Assembly: GCA_013339895.1 (NCBI GenBank)
Contig: JABACO010000009.1
Location: forward strand, 7,606,253-7,670,252
Length of the DNA: 64,000 bases
Source: Ephydatia muelleri
Lineage: Eukaryota; Porifera; Demospongiae; Spongillida; Spongillidae
Direction: 5' to 3'
Positions within the stretch are counted from its first letter, which is position 1; each line of letters begins with the position of its first letter. Shown piece after piece: positions 43,601-55,060 of this stretch. The notes below the pieces were generated by a model. That model ran no database searches and was not told the DNA's origin. It saw nothing but the letters and a program-made list of their open reading frames with translations. The translations under genes were made by a program, and so were the position numbers.

Positions 43601-46600
43601 AACCTTGATGCCTGATCGTAAAATAAGAGTCCTCAAAAATATGCACGCCCTTTCCAATGGGACCCGTCATGAGCAAAATTACAACAGTGAAAACGACAAT
43701 TGTAGGTGGTCATGTGCAGACACAGGATCTCCAAGGGAGTGTCCCACAATGGCTTGGCACAAACGAGCCTTTTCCTTTCCATGTGGTGTGTGTCATGATA
43801 TAATTGGACTGTTGGATGTGGCAAATTTATATAATGAATGGCATTACATGGTGCATGGCCTCAGCACAAATATTTGGAACAGCATAGTAGAGAATGCTCG
43901 AATTGTTGTACAACTGGAGATGGGCAGTGATGGGCAGTGATGGACATACATGTGATGGACATACATGTGATGGACATACATGTGATGGACATACATGTGA
44001 TGGACATACATGTGATGGACATACATGTGATGGACATACATGTGATGGACATACATGTGATGGACATACATGAGATGGACATACATGTGATGGACATACA
44101 TGTGATGGACATACATGTGATGGACATACATGAGATGGACATACATGTGATGGACATACATGTGATGGACATACATGTGATGGACATACATGAGATGGAC
44201 ATACATGTGATGGACATACATGTGATGGACATACATGTGATGGACATACATGTGATGGACATACATGTGATGGACATACATGTGATGGACATACATGTGA
44301 TGGACATACATGAGATGGACATACATGTGATGGACATACATGTGATGGACATACATGTGATGGACATACATGAGATGGACATACATGTGATGGACATACA
44401 TGTGATGGACATACATGTGATGGACATACATGTGATGGACATACATGTGATGGACATACATGTGATGGGATGAGATGGACATACATGTGATGGGCATACA
44501 TGTGATGGACATACATGTGATGGACATACATGTGATGGACATACATGTGATGGACATACATGTGATGGACATACATGTGATGGACATACATGTGATGGAC
44601 ATACATGTGATGGACATACATGAGATGGACGTACATGTGATGGACATACATGTGATGGACATACATGTGATGGACATACATGTGATGGACATACATGTGA
44701 TGGACATACATGTGATGGACATACATGTGATGGACATACATGTGATGGACATACATGTCGCCAGCAACAACATTCTTAGGACAATAATGTCATTTCATAT
44801 ACAAGCATTTTTTTTTGGTGTTGGTCTGTGTAACTTAAAATGATGAATTTTGATACAAATATAGCCTGTTGTTAAGCCTCAGAACTGTGGTGTGGTATAC
44901 ACACAAAGTGCAACCTGTAGCAATACACAGGATGGCTTTTATTGTGACTATTTTAATTGGCATCTGCACAACACACTACGTTGTGCAGCCAATGACCCAC
45001 CATCTTGAAGGGAGTGTGGTCCTTCCCCTAACACCTAACCTACCCTCCTCCCCCAGGGGACACACCTCCCTCCCCCTCCTCCCCACAACCTCCTCCTAGC
45101 TGGTGCTCCATACCTGGGAGGGGTGTGTGGTCCTCCAGACTCCTGACTTGCACGATGAAGGGATGGATTCCGTGATCGTTGTCCCAACGTGACCAGTCTT
45201 GCTACCACAATAGCGTGAGTAGCTATGTGGCCCACTGCAATACAACAGAGAGGGTCAGTTGAGTGGCTACGTGGCCCACTGCAATACAACAGAGAGGGTC
45301 AGTTGAGTGGCTACGTGGCCCACTGCAATATAACAGAGAGGGTCAGTTGAGTGGCTACATGGCCCACTGCAATACAACAGAGAGGGTCAGTTGAGTGGCT
45401 ACGTGGCCCACTGCAATACAACAGAGAGGGTCAGTTGAGTGGCTACATGGCCCACTGCAATATAACAGAGAGGGTCAATTGAGTGGCTACATGGCCCACT
45501 GCAATACAACAGAGAGGGTCAGTTGAGTGGCTACATGGCCCACTGCAATACAACAGAGAGGGTCAGTTGAGTGGCTACATGGCCCACTGCAATACAACAG
45601 AGAGGGTCAGTTGCATCTTCATAATTACATGTCCCTGAGTATGTAATCCTAAACGTTTCAAGAAATACAGATTCCCAGACCTTTCAAACTAGCATAAGTG
45701 TCACAGACCTTCCAGGCACACCAATCATACACATCTTACAGACCACCCAAACCCAAATGTAAGGTCCCCAGACCTTCTAAACAGTCATGTCCCCCGGACC
45801 TAAACAAACTTACGTGTCCCAGGCCACCATTTCGTGGCTGTGAGTGTCGGAGTGTTGAGGACAAACTCCTGTGTGGTAGGGTCATATGTGGCCACAGTCT
45901 CCAGCCCACGTAGGTTGGTACCTGCACACAGAGCCAATAGAGATTGCGCACATGCGCAGCTGAAATCTAAATTGAGTCCAAACATGTCAGCATCATTTCA
46001 CGAGTGACAGCGTGTTTGCAAACGTGACAGCACCCTCCCTCCCCCTACCCCCAATGTCAACAGTCAAATAAACAGCATGATCCAATATTAAGCCGAAAAA
46101 TGTATGGACTACATGTGCTTATTTTAGTTGGATAGTATCCTATACTGTACCAAAACCGACACTTGTTTCCTTTCTTAGCACTGCCCAGTTGAATGGTACA
46201 TGTACATGCGTAGTTTGGTCTCACCATGACCCAGCTCAGTCTGGGCGTAGGCTCCGATGATTTGGTAGCTGTAGGCCGGTGTAAGCCATTTCTTCTGTTG
46301 TTCCTCTGTTCCCTGGCCCTGTCAAGTTAATTAAACACTCACACTAATTAATATATAAGGTACATGTGCAACAAGATCCAACCTTAGAGAAACTAAGGGC
46401 AAGAGAACAATCTTTCACTACCAGAGTCTCCACAATAACAAGTAATTGAAATGCTCCCAAGATACTTTGTAACATAGCATGCATAAGTCTATGATCACAA
46501 TGTGTGTCCCACTGTGTTGTTTGCAAGCTGTAATGGGGGACCATATCTCTTTAGGATGGTTCACAACACAGCCTTATAACCTCATGACCTCCCCTTGCCC

Positions 46601-49234
46601 TCTCTACACAGACCTGCAGCAGGCTTACCTCAATGGCAGGGATGAACATTAGGGTATGAACTCCAATAGCAAATCTGCTCATCAAGCTGGAGCAAAAAGC
46701 CATGAATAAACTCAACATACCACTGCTTATTGAGCACCAAACATACACACCTCCATCCCATCAATCACACAATTGCCATATATGGCCTGCAGAGGAAATA
46801 CACATACACATAGATACACACACACATACATACACAGACATACAATATACACACACACACAACATATACTCACACAACATACACACACATACACACACAT
46901 ACACACATACATGTGCACACATATACACACACATACACACATACATGTGCACACATATACACACACATACACACATACATGTGCACACATATACACACAC
47001 ATACACACATACATGTGCACACATATACACACACATACACACATACACACATACATGTGCACACATATACACACAATATACACACACACACACAGTCTGG
47101 CACAGTATGGGCATGCTCGAATTCCCAATGGTTGCAGAGCTTCTCTTTTGTCCGATTTTTTTTTTTACGGTCAAAGGACAGCATCCCGTCTACTTGACCC
47201 AGAACTGAACTTCTGATGCTCCTGCACACTACACCAAAATACTTCTTGCTATTCTGAGCTGCAATGTTATCACTTCATCATCACTCTTGCCACCTTCCTA
47301 CTACCAAACCTCCTCACCACATCTCCTCATCACACCTCATCAACCACACACCTCACTACACACCTCACTACACACCTCACCACACACCTCCACCTCACCA
47401 CACACCTCCTAACCACACATCTCCTCGCCACACACCCTCACCACACACCTCACCACACACCCTCACCCACACACCTGCACTAAATTCTCCTCACAACACA
47501 CCTCCTCACCACATCTCCCACCACACACCTCACCACATACCTCCTCACCACACACCTCACCACATACCTCCTCACCACACACTCCTCACTACACACCTCC
47601 TCACCACACACCTCACCACACACCTCCTCACCACATCTCCCACCACACAGCTCACCACACACCTCCTCACCACACACCTCCTCACCACACACCTCCTCAC
47701 CACACCTCCTCACACCACACCTCACCACACCTCCACACCACATCTCTCATTACACCTCTTTAAGTCCCTCCTATAACCACAAACCACACCTCCTCACTCC
47801 AATTCCTATTACGCCACCCTCATCACCCCTTCCTTTCAGCCCACTACTTCACATCTCATATCCAACACTCACTTTTTTCACAAGGACCTTCTTCTCCTCC
47901 TCCGAAACATTTAGATTGTGACACTTCCTGATCAAGTAAACATCATTCTGTACGGCTCTCTTGAAAGCCTCTTCATCAGAAAGAAAATAAATGTCATCTT
48001 GTCTGAGCATAGGATCATCAAGCATCATCTTGTCTGCGGTTAGAATGGACACCGCCATTAGAAGTGTATAAGCACATGGAATGGACACCGCCATTAGAAG
48101 TGTATAAGCACATGGAATGGACGAGTCATGCAATACTCGGAGGAAGAAACATGATTGCCTCCATTACAAACCACTAGCTGACATGCATGGAATACAATGG
48201 CAGACTACATATAAAGCACAGGCACAGTTTTATTATCAACAGCATAGCAATGCTTAACACAATTCCATTGTCATTATGGTGTTCTGTGGCCAAGAAAGAT
48301 TAAATACTTCAGTTTTTAATTGTGGTGTTTATTGTGTGTGCAATCTATAACAAAACTGAATTGGTGATTTGTTTAACATGCTCAAATAATTTTATTCAAA
48401 TCGATTTAAACTAATGACCTGTATGAATTAGAAACAGTGCAATTTCCAATCCTATCTCTGTTCACACTGTGTTCAATAAATGTTCACACTGCTGTGATGC
48501 ACGTAACCTCCACTGTTGATAGGCTGGGTACAGCACACACCCTGTGCTGGAATACCAGGCTCCATAAAAGTGAGACTGGAGTGGAAGTTAGGGTTACATT
48601 GAAACATAGCTATTATCCTTCCCTTGGCTAATGCTGAGAGTGATGTAGACAGTATTTAATTGCATTAATTGATACCGGTAAATAAGAACCAAATAAAACA
48701 GAAACAAAAACAACAACAAAAACAACCACAAACATTCCGCAATACCTAGAAGCTGATAATTCTTAGCAACATGTTTCAAAATCAACTCTGTAGAACTCAC
48801 ATAGTGCATTCATTCAGACCACACCCGCCTCGTTCCCTCCGTTAACAATCGCTGTGGTGACCCGCCCCCTGCAGTACTGGTTGGCTTTCAGTCACTAACT
48901 CGCTATGATACTCCCGCTCTAATGTTGGCTAATCATAACCACATATCCTATTCTAGCGGCCTGTTTGTCCTCCACTCGCGGGCGATAGGCGCTCAAGCTA
49001 CCAAGCCTAGCCGCGCACACGTCTCCTGTAACTGTGTCAGTGGCGACGAAATTGCAATACCCACATAAGCTATATTTTTGGCCATCAAATCAATGTCATA
49101 AACAGCGGCTCAGAAGTTCGCTTACACAGTTGTCTCCTTTTATCGGTATTGCTGCGACCTCCATCCAACATGTTGGTCACCTCTTCAATGTTCAAGGAAC
49201 TTTGACTCCTTTCTTGCTGAAGCTCCTTGGCCAT
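39329..49234 (-). CDS. ACOX1: Peroxisomal acyl-CoA oxidase (ACOX1-like)
   Basis: Seventeen coding exons, in transcript order: 49126-49234, 47873-48033, 46749-46786, 46629-46686, 46225-46318, 45814-45921, 45114-45234, 43496-43611, 43190-43358, 42437-42599, 42245-42307, 42037-42164, 40645-40918, 40105-40251, 39924-39994, 39512-39647 and 39329-39391. They total 2019 nt, about 672 residues (ACOX1 is about 660). Motifs: [80 protein letters not shown] with the catalytic Glu, [11 protein letters not shown], and a C-terminal SKL peroxisomal targeting signal. It oxidises acyl-CoA to trans-2-enoyl-CoA with FAD, producing hydrogen peroxide. Two single-base frame breaks occur: an extra G in 45114-45234 and a missing base in 43190-43358. 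They may be assembly errors or real damage. The 38-nt exon at 46749 is the least certain. Confidence 0.88.
40500..40644. repeat. AC-rich tract with (AC)n microsatellite at an ACOX splice donor
   Basis: A degenerate ACACATAC/AC-rich region grades into a clean (AC)n run that ends exactly at the exon at 40645. On the sense strand the donor is AAG-GTGTGTGT, so the intron begins with the dinucleotide repeat. Confidence 0.85.
41320..42063. repeat. 34-bp minisatellite, about 22 copies, spanning an ACOX exon-donor junction
   Basis: The unit includes CCCTACCTCGCTGTCTGGAG and GTACATCACTGTGA. On the sense strand each unit repeats the last part of exon 42037-42164 (encoding VMYLQTAR) plus the donor GTAGGG. 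The exon-proximal copy is the real junction; the others lie in the intron. Confidence 0.9.
42602..43085. repeat. Purine-rich (GGGA)n/(GA)n tract of about 480 bp
   Basis: The plus strand is nearly pure G and A. On the ACOX sense strand it is a continuous C/T tract that runs straight into the acceptor of exon 42437-42599 (CCCCCAG). Confidence 0.9.
43939..44757. repeat. 15-bp minisatellite, about 55 copies
   Basis: Unit TGATGGACATACATG with a few variants (GAGATGG, GGGCATAC, GACGTAC). It lies in the ACOX intron between exons 43496 and 45114. Because 15 is divisible by three, it leaves long artificial open frames on both strands (MDIHV-type repeats), which are not genes. Confidence 0.95.
45227..45616. 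repeat. 44-bp minisatellite, 9 copies, spanning an ACOX acceptor-exon junction
   Basis: Each unit contains GTGGCCCACTGCAATACAAC and AGAGAGGGTCAGTTGAGTGG. On the sense strand that is TTGTATTGCAG followed by TGGGCCAC, the acceptor and first bases of exon 45114-45234. The downstream-most copy is the functional junction. Confidence 0.9.
46796..47095. repeat. AC/TA-rich tract with 34-bp minisatellite core
   Basis: ACATGTGCACACATATACAC recurs at about 46909, 46943, 46977, 47011 and 47053, a 34-bp period, within a wider (AC)n/(ATAC)n region. ACOX intron. Confidence 0.8.
47290..47760. repeat. Irregular CCTCACCACACA-type tandem repeat
   Basis: About 470 bp of CCTCACCACACACCTC-like units with variable spacing in an ACOX intron; no coding content. 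Confidence 0.8.
48047..48122. repeat. 38-bp tandem duplication
   Basis: GGACACCGCCATTAGAAGTG to ATGGAAT occurs twice in tandem just upstream (sense strand) of the ACOX exon 47873-48033. Confidence 0.8.
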
Positions 49235-49689
49235 CACTGAGTATTGTCTGTGAAGCGAGATAGACGCTTGTCTAGGAACCCAGTGAGTCCCCAGTCCGCT
49301 AACCAAAGCCTGTGAATTTAATTAATTAAATTTTTTGTGCATGGTTAGTGATGACAGAGATAAAATAATTTCACTTACAGGTCCTTGTAGAAGTGTACAC
49401 TGAACATGTGTTTCGTTTCCCAGCCATAGGCCCCCCCCCCCCCCCACACACACACACACAATGCTTTAATAAATAGGGTCCTACATGCCTTTTGGCGATA
49501 ATTGGTTGGTATGAAACTAGTATTCACTATGAATTCATTTATTACGTGACAACCGTTGCTATCCTCCATTTTGACGGGCAAATTTTCATTGCATTTGTAC
49601 GATAACCCATTGCACGTGGCACGATTCTGTCGTACTGATAGTGACGAGCAGAGTGGAAACGGTCGACTTTTCTCTACAATATTCGATCA

Positions 49690-51744
49690 ATGACAGAAAA
49701 CTGCATTTCTACGCTGAAAGGATCCGATTTAGATTGCTATGTGAAGAAGCTACAATGCCTTTGTGGACGGGTGGGCGAATCAAACATGTTAACTCTCAAA
49801 ACCTTGGACCCGTATCAGTTCCCCAGTACTGAATGGATTGATGACGTACTTTTGTGGCCCCCTGTGGACTTTCCAAGTTTGTATACGCGTGTGTATCCAC
49901 CTGGTGCGTCAATAAAATACGCGTATTTTATTGACGCACCAGGTGGATACACACGGGAGAAGCTCAAAGCATACAAAAGTCTTGAAGCTTACAACTATTA
50001 TCAGAGGTTCGTTGGCCTAAATTGTGTGCAGTGGTATATTCATTTTGATCTGTCTGCAGTGGTTGGGTCCAAACTGTCCTTTATCACAGTATAGGCATTG
50101 ATGACACACATTGCATTTTAAAAGCAAAGGTTAATCCATCGCAGAAGCTGAATGATAAACCACACGAACCCTGGGTGGCAGTTGAGAAGAGATCTGGATC
50201 AATTGTGACTGCACACTGCACATGTATGGCTGGGTGAGATGCATTTCATTGTTGTTATAGTGACTTTACAAACTATTGTATTTTAGCCTAAGGGAAGAGT
50301 GCTCTCATGTTGCTGCTGTGTTATTTAAGGTGGAAGCTTGCTTCCGATTGGGTATTAACACTCAGACTAGTACGTTTCTTCCATGTGTGTGGAACCAAGC
50401 TTTTTCAAAGAAAGTAAGCAGCACTGTTAAAAATGCAGTTTTAAAGAATTTGTTATAAACAGGTAAAACCATCAACCATTCAAGACATCAACTTTAAAAG
50501 ACCTATAGTGAAAAGAAATCACTGTAATTCCGATCTTACAACATCACCACGTCATCCATTACCGGTTTTGGTTCTATTTGATGCAATCCACAAAGTATAT
50601 CCAAGTGCATCTCTGTTCACTGTTACTCCTGGTTATAAGTCAACTCCTAAACCGTCTCAACAAAGAGATGTAGAAGGCAATCTACCTCCTCTACTCACTA
50701 GCCTTTATGACCCCAAGCACACTCAATGCACATCACATGAACTTGTTAAAATTTCAGAGGCTGTGCAAACTATACTTTGGATGAGATCTCTTTCGTTGAG
50801 AAGTGTACAAGAGGACAATCTCGTTCCACATTATGGTTTGACTATCGAATAGGTCGCTTAACTGCTTCAATGTTTGGTCAGATTGCCAAGTGTACTGAAA
50901 GAGTGTTTCCGATGTCTTTGGTGAAATCAATCATGCATGCAATATACAAGTGTAAACCCAAATATACCATCTTTGAAGTGGGGACGTCTAAATGAGGTTT
51001 CTGCTAAGCAAGAATATGTGCAGCTAATGAAAAATGATCATCAAAATTTTTCTCTATCAGATAATGGATTAGTCATCAGCAAGAATTACCCTTATCTTGG
51101 TGCCAGCCCAGATGGTATTATTGATTGTAGTTGATGTTGATCTGGTATTATCGAGGTGAAGTGTCCATTTAAGTATAGAGACGTAAATCCATGACAAATC
51201 AATGATAAAAAAAGCTTCCTACAGCTTGATAAAGATGGAAAGTTGTCTCTGTCAACTATCCATGATTATTATTATCTAGTGCAAGGACAGCTTTCTATTT
51301 GTAATAAGCCTTACTGCGATTTTATTTGTTGGACAAAAAAAGTTATTCTGTGAGCGAATATTCAAAGATGCAAATATTTTTGACTCAATCTTGCCATCAT
51401 TGAAGGCATTCTTGAAATTCACATTTTGCCAGAATTATTGACAAACTCAATAAAATCAGGTCTTTTAGCTGAATCTCCTTCCACATCATGCGGTGTTCAA
51501 CAGCCAAGTATATCATGTTCTAACAATTATGATGATGTGCTCTAACAAGAAGCAGAATTTTATCAAAGCAGAATCCCATATTGCATATGCAAACAGAGTG
51601 CATTTGGGCCAATGATCGGATGTGACGTTCCTGAATGTTCAATTGAATGGTATCATTTCTCTTAATTGTGTTGGCATTGTTGAAGAGCCAGAAGGTGAAT
51701 GGTATTGTAATGAGTGCATAGCTTTGATAAATGGACTCAAATAA
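49690..51744 (+). pseudogene. Transposon accessory protein: SWIM finger, YqaJ-like exonuclease, PHD finger
   Basis: From about 49690 the frame contains GYTREKLKAYKSLEAYNYY and then a SWIM zinc finger, HCTCMAG ... CSHVAAVLF, split by a short intron (about 50234-50285, GTGAGA...TTTTAG). Further on are FDYRIGRLTASMFG, LGASPDGIID and GIIEVKCPF, which give the D and E-x-K residues of lambda-exonuclease/YqaJ nucleases. A PHD finger (YCICKQ ... WYHFS ... WYCNEC) ends the protein near 51744. Stops after SPDGIIDCS, several frameshifts and a 4-nt insertion in the PHD show it is not functional. In ISL2EU elements this second protein is thought to process DNA during transposition. Confidence 0.75.
49888..49955. 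repeat. 68-bp perfect palindrome inside the YqaJ frame
   Basis: The arms are perfect reverse complements centred on ATACG-CGTAT (between 49921 and 49922). It sits inside coding sequence without breaking the frame. Confidence 0.9.
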
Positions 51745-51805
51745 ATGAACGTATAAATATTACAGGTGTACACTGATGTGTAATGAGTATGAAACATTTT
51801 ACATG

Positions 51806-53614
51806 TTATACAATAGATTTAGACAAATTTGTCACCCCAGCACACACCAAAAGTATCTTATCAATAGTGGGTGTTGAGTCAGAAGGTCGCTTAATCAACG
51901 AAATGGGTAAGGTACCTTGAATAATTCTATATTTATTCCTCATGAGTCCAATAACTCTTTCAACATGAATCCTAACACGAGAAATCTGACGAGATTTCCA
52001 TCCGTGATAATTGATTTTTATCTTTTGTAAATGATGGAATTTCAAGTTTGGCTCCTCGAATTGCTAAGTCATCAGCAATGTTGAATCCTGTCTGCTAAAA
52101 TAACATCTCCTCTCTCAATATGATCTAGAAATCCACATTCCTGGGTTATTGTCTTATCTGTTACTCTTCCTCCCCACGCTTTTGAGATAAATATTATTGA
52201 TCCTGTGGGAGATACAGCAATAAAGACCTTGGCAGTGTTATGTTTTTTATAATTTGAGTATGTTGCTGCTCTGGCTGTAAAGGATTCTGGCCGCTCAATA
52301 AATACTTCGAAACAGTCTATGATACACTTAACATAACTATAGTGCTTTTGGAAGGAAATTGGCAAGTTTGCTTTTAGAGTTTCTGTATCAGGCCATACAA
52401 CTAATTGACTTAAATTGTCATACATAACATTGATCCACTTGTGGAAGATAGATGAATATCTACACAAACTACAATCCAACCGATATGATAGATCAGTCAT
52501 TGGTAAACTGCAAAAAACTCCGTCATCCCTTTTGACTCTGGCTTGGGAGGAGGGCATGCATAATCCTTTAGCATATGAAATAGAGTGCAGAAAACACCGT
52601 ATGTCGGCAAACCAGTATAGTAGCTTGTTTTGATATCATTATCTTTGATAAAATTTGATGTAAAGTTTGAAGCACCTTCCTGTGGTATAGCCTTCTCATG
52701 TGCTTGTAACTGTGCTTGTAGTTGTTGATTTTCTCTTTGTAGTATCTGCATGTCAATATGCATTGTCTCAGCAATAGTGTTCTGCACTACTACTGCTGGT
52801 ATTAAATTTGGCCTTGAATTATCTTGACATTGGTCTGAACTGAAGTTGTTTATTTGCACTAAAATTTGATGGCTCTGTTGTTCCAAACAATCTGTATGCA
52901 ATACCTCCATGCCTACTGTATCTAAATCATTTGAATTGTCTGATATTCCACTCAGATCAGCTGGAGCTGGAAGCTGATCTTCAATAAAATCAGGTACATT
53001 GGAATCAACAGGAATGAGAAGTGGGTTCTCAGAATGCAGTATAGGATGTGAACAGGCCAGATCTGCACTATGAATTGGGGGAATCGAAGCCTGGTATTTC
53101 AACAGGTCTAGCATGATGCATCTCCATATCGCTTTGTATACCCTTTGTTACACCACATTTCTGTATCCTCAGTACAGGGTACTTCAAGTTACACATATTA
53201 GCCACATTCATCTTAAGGCTGGAACGCTTACTGTGGGTCTGAGCTCTAAACAAACGAGCAAATGACTGCTTAGTTAAAAAGGCTGAACCGCTGTCTTGTG
53301 ATGGAGCAAAATCAGGATGACAAGGTTATCTAGAAGGTGCGCCTATATTAGAATAATATACAGATTGATAAAAACATGTGTATAACAAATAAAAAATAAG
53401 ATACATCCAAAAGTACTATGCAAAAGGGCAACTCACCTGTGTTAAAATGATCACTACAGACTCTAGTATATACAGTTGGCACCCAGTGTTTACGATTAAC
53501 GGCAGCAATCCATCTCTGTCGTTGAACTGGATCTGCTGGAACTCTAAAGAACCTTTTTCCAGATCCTTTACACCTTCTATTTCTACATCCTACAAAACAA
53601 CACGATTCTGGCAT
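51806..53614 (-). pseudogene. THAP-domain DDE_Tnp_4 transposase
   Basis: Starts at ATG 53614. The first exon (53437-53614) encodes a THAP zinc finger: CCFVGCRNRR, RFFRVP, RQRWIAAVNR, and RVCSDHFNTG, followed by donor GTGAGT. Downstream are an acidic linker, a coiled-coil segment (LQRENQQLQAQLQAHEK), then TSYYTGLPTYGVF, and the DDE_Tnp_4 core: CIIDCFEVFIERP (first Asp), GDVILADR (second Asp) and RIHVERVIGLMRN (Glu). Stops and frameshifts occur near 53330, 53110, 52500, 52085 and 52020, so it is a relic. It would cut at the element ends to mobilise the transposon. Confidence 0.78.
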
Positions 53615-54884
53615 CGCTAAGACTGGTTCTCGTACAACAACGCAATGAAAATTTGCCCGTCAAAATGGAGGATAGCAACGGTTGCCACGTAATAAATGTA
53701 TTCATAGCGAATATTCATACCAGCTAATTATCGCCGAAAGGGTCTTATATAGGTCTCATACTGTTCAGCCACTGATTTGGACCCACCTAATTAACAAATA
53801 CAATTACGCGACAACACTTTGTCAAACAGTGCATTATCGTAGACGTCGGCACTTGAATATCCGCCATAATTTTTTTCCTTCGTTTCATCACGTGTAAGTC
53901 GCGTTAGGAACATCGTGCCATAGATACTTTAGAGTATCTATGATCGTGCAAAGACGAAAATAAGTAGAAGAAAAGGAACGAATCCTTCATTCGTGCCAGT
54001 CGTCCTAAAAAAAGTGAGTGTGGTCAGCTAGCTGGCCTGCAGTGCATAGGAATCCACTTATCGGGGCTCGATTATCGACGTTCACACGAATTAGTGGTTC
54101 GATGACCAACTATTTATGCGCGTGTAGCTTTTGCATTGGTCTGCACTCAAGCTGATTTTATATCTGCATACCCTACCTATAGTGTATACAGCCTTAGGCT
54201 AGTGTTTGGCATCAATTATAATTTTGTGTTGCAGTGCAGACCTCTAAACAAAAATCAAAAATGCACACTCGATTTGAGCTGATGTTTGGCAGGTACAGCA
54301 GTTGTGATATTTTCATAAGAATATTTGCATACAGTTTATAATTATTGTGGCACATACAGTTTATGACGTTAATAATCCTTTTCTGAAAGCAGTCCTTGCA
54401 ATTGAAGTGACGTAGAATTTCCACAAAACTGTGATGCAAGTGATACGCAATTTTCTCAGCTAAATGAACCTTTGATGAGGACTGCATTGGAGAAGTTTTC
54501 AAACAAATGCATTTTCACAGGGGAAATTTTTTTTTCAGGTTAGTGCAGTGTCAATCATAATATCTATAATCAGTGCAGGCACACAATTTTCGGAAAGATT
54601 TCTATCGATTAAAACAATCTGAAAGTACAAAAAAACTAGTTTGCAGCGCTTTACTTATTCTACAAACTGAGCTATTAATGTACTTAAAATTGAACATTAG
54701 TAATTTTAGTACAGACAGTTTTATAGGACAATATGGCTGCGTATAAGGTAGACATGCAGTCTGCTCTAGGATCAAATTAGGCAGAGCCTGTGATAGTCCG
54801 CCGGATCATAACAGGTTGCCTACAATCGCGCGCCAAATAAACACAAAGGCTATGGGGGGGGGGGGGGGGGGCATATTCTGCGGA

Positions 54885-55060
54885 GAGGGGACAATACCGA
54901 CTAGCGAATAGTGCCTCCCCCTCCTTCTTCCCTCGGACAGAATCCGCTAGCAGAACGTGTCTACCAGGACAAAATTCGCTAGCAGATTTTTACCCGGGGG
55001 GATAATTTTAGGGGGGACAAAATCCGCTATATATGACACCAGTTGTGCAACCGGACAAAT
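54885..55060. repeat. Degenerate GGACAAAATCCGCTAGC-type subterminal repeats
   Basis: GACAGAATCCGCTAGCAGA, GACAAAATTCGCTAGCAGA and GACAAAATCCGCTATATATG follow each other and end near GACACCAG. The style (GGGGGACA repeats ending in a GACACC-like tip) is similar to, but not the same as, the Ginger-like ends at 57510 and 61958. Confidence 0.4.

Larger units (their letters stand above)
49476..53757. mobile_element. ISL2EU-like DNA transposon, decayed
   Basis: The ends are long inverted repeats of more than 100 bp. The left copy includes TTTTGGCGATAATTGG and CCATTTTGACGGGCAAATTT (about 49488-49592); the right copy is inverted at about 53645-53757. Inside are two convergent genes: a YqaJ/SWIM/PHD protein on plus and a THAP-DDE_4 transposase on minus. 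That pairing is the known architecture of ISL2EU (IS4EU) transposons. Exact ends and target duplication are uncertain because the outer 20 bp of the repeats diverge. Confidence 0.72.

Noticed and set aside
43827-44843. Frames of 120-309 codons with MDIHV, MYVHH or MSITC repeats
   Set aside because: Pure translation of a 15-bp minisatellite in an ACOX intron; open because the unit is a multiple of three.
46727-47229. Cys/Val- and His/Thr-rich frames
   Set aside because: Translation of an AC-rich microsatellite region.
47264-47776. 170-codon His/Thr/Pro-rich frame
   Set aside because: Translation of CCTCACCACACA repeats in an ACOX intron.
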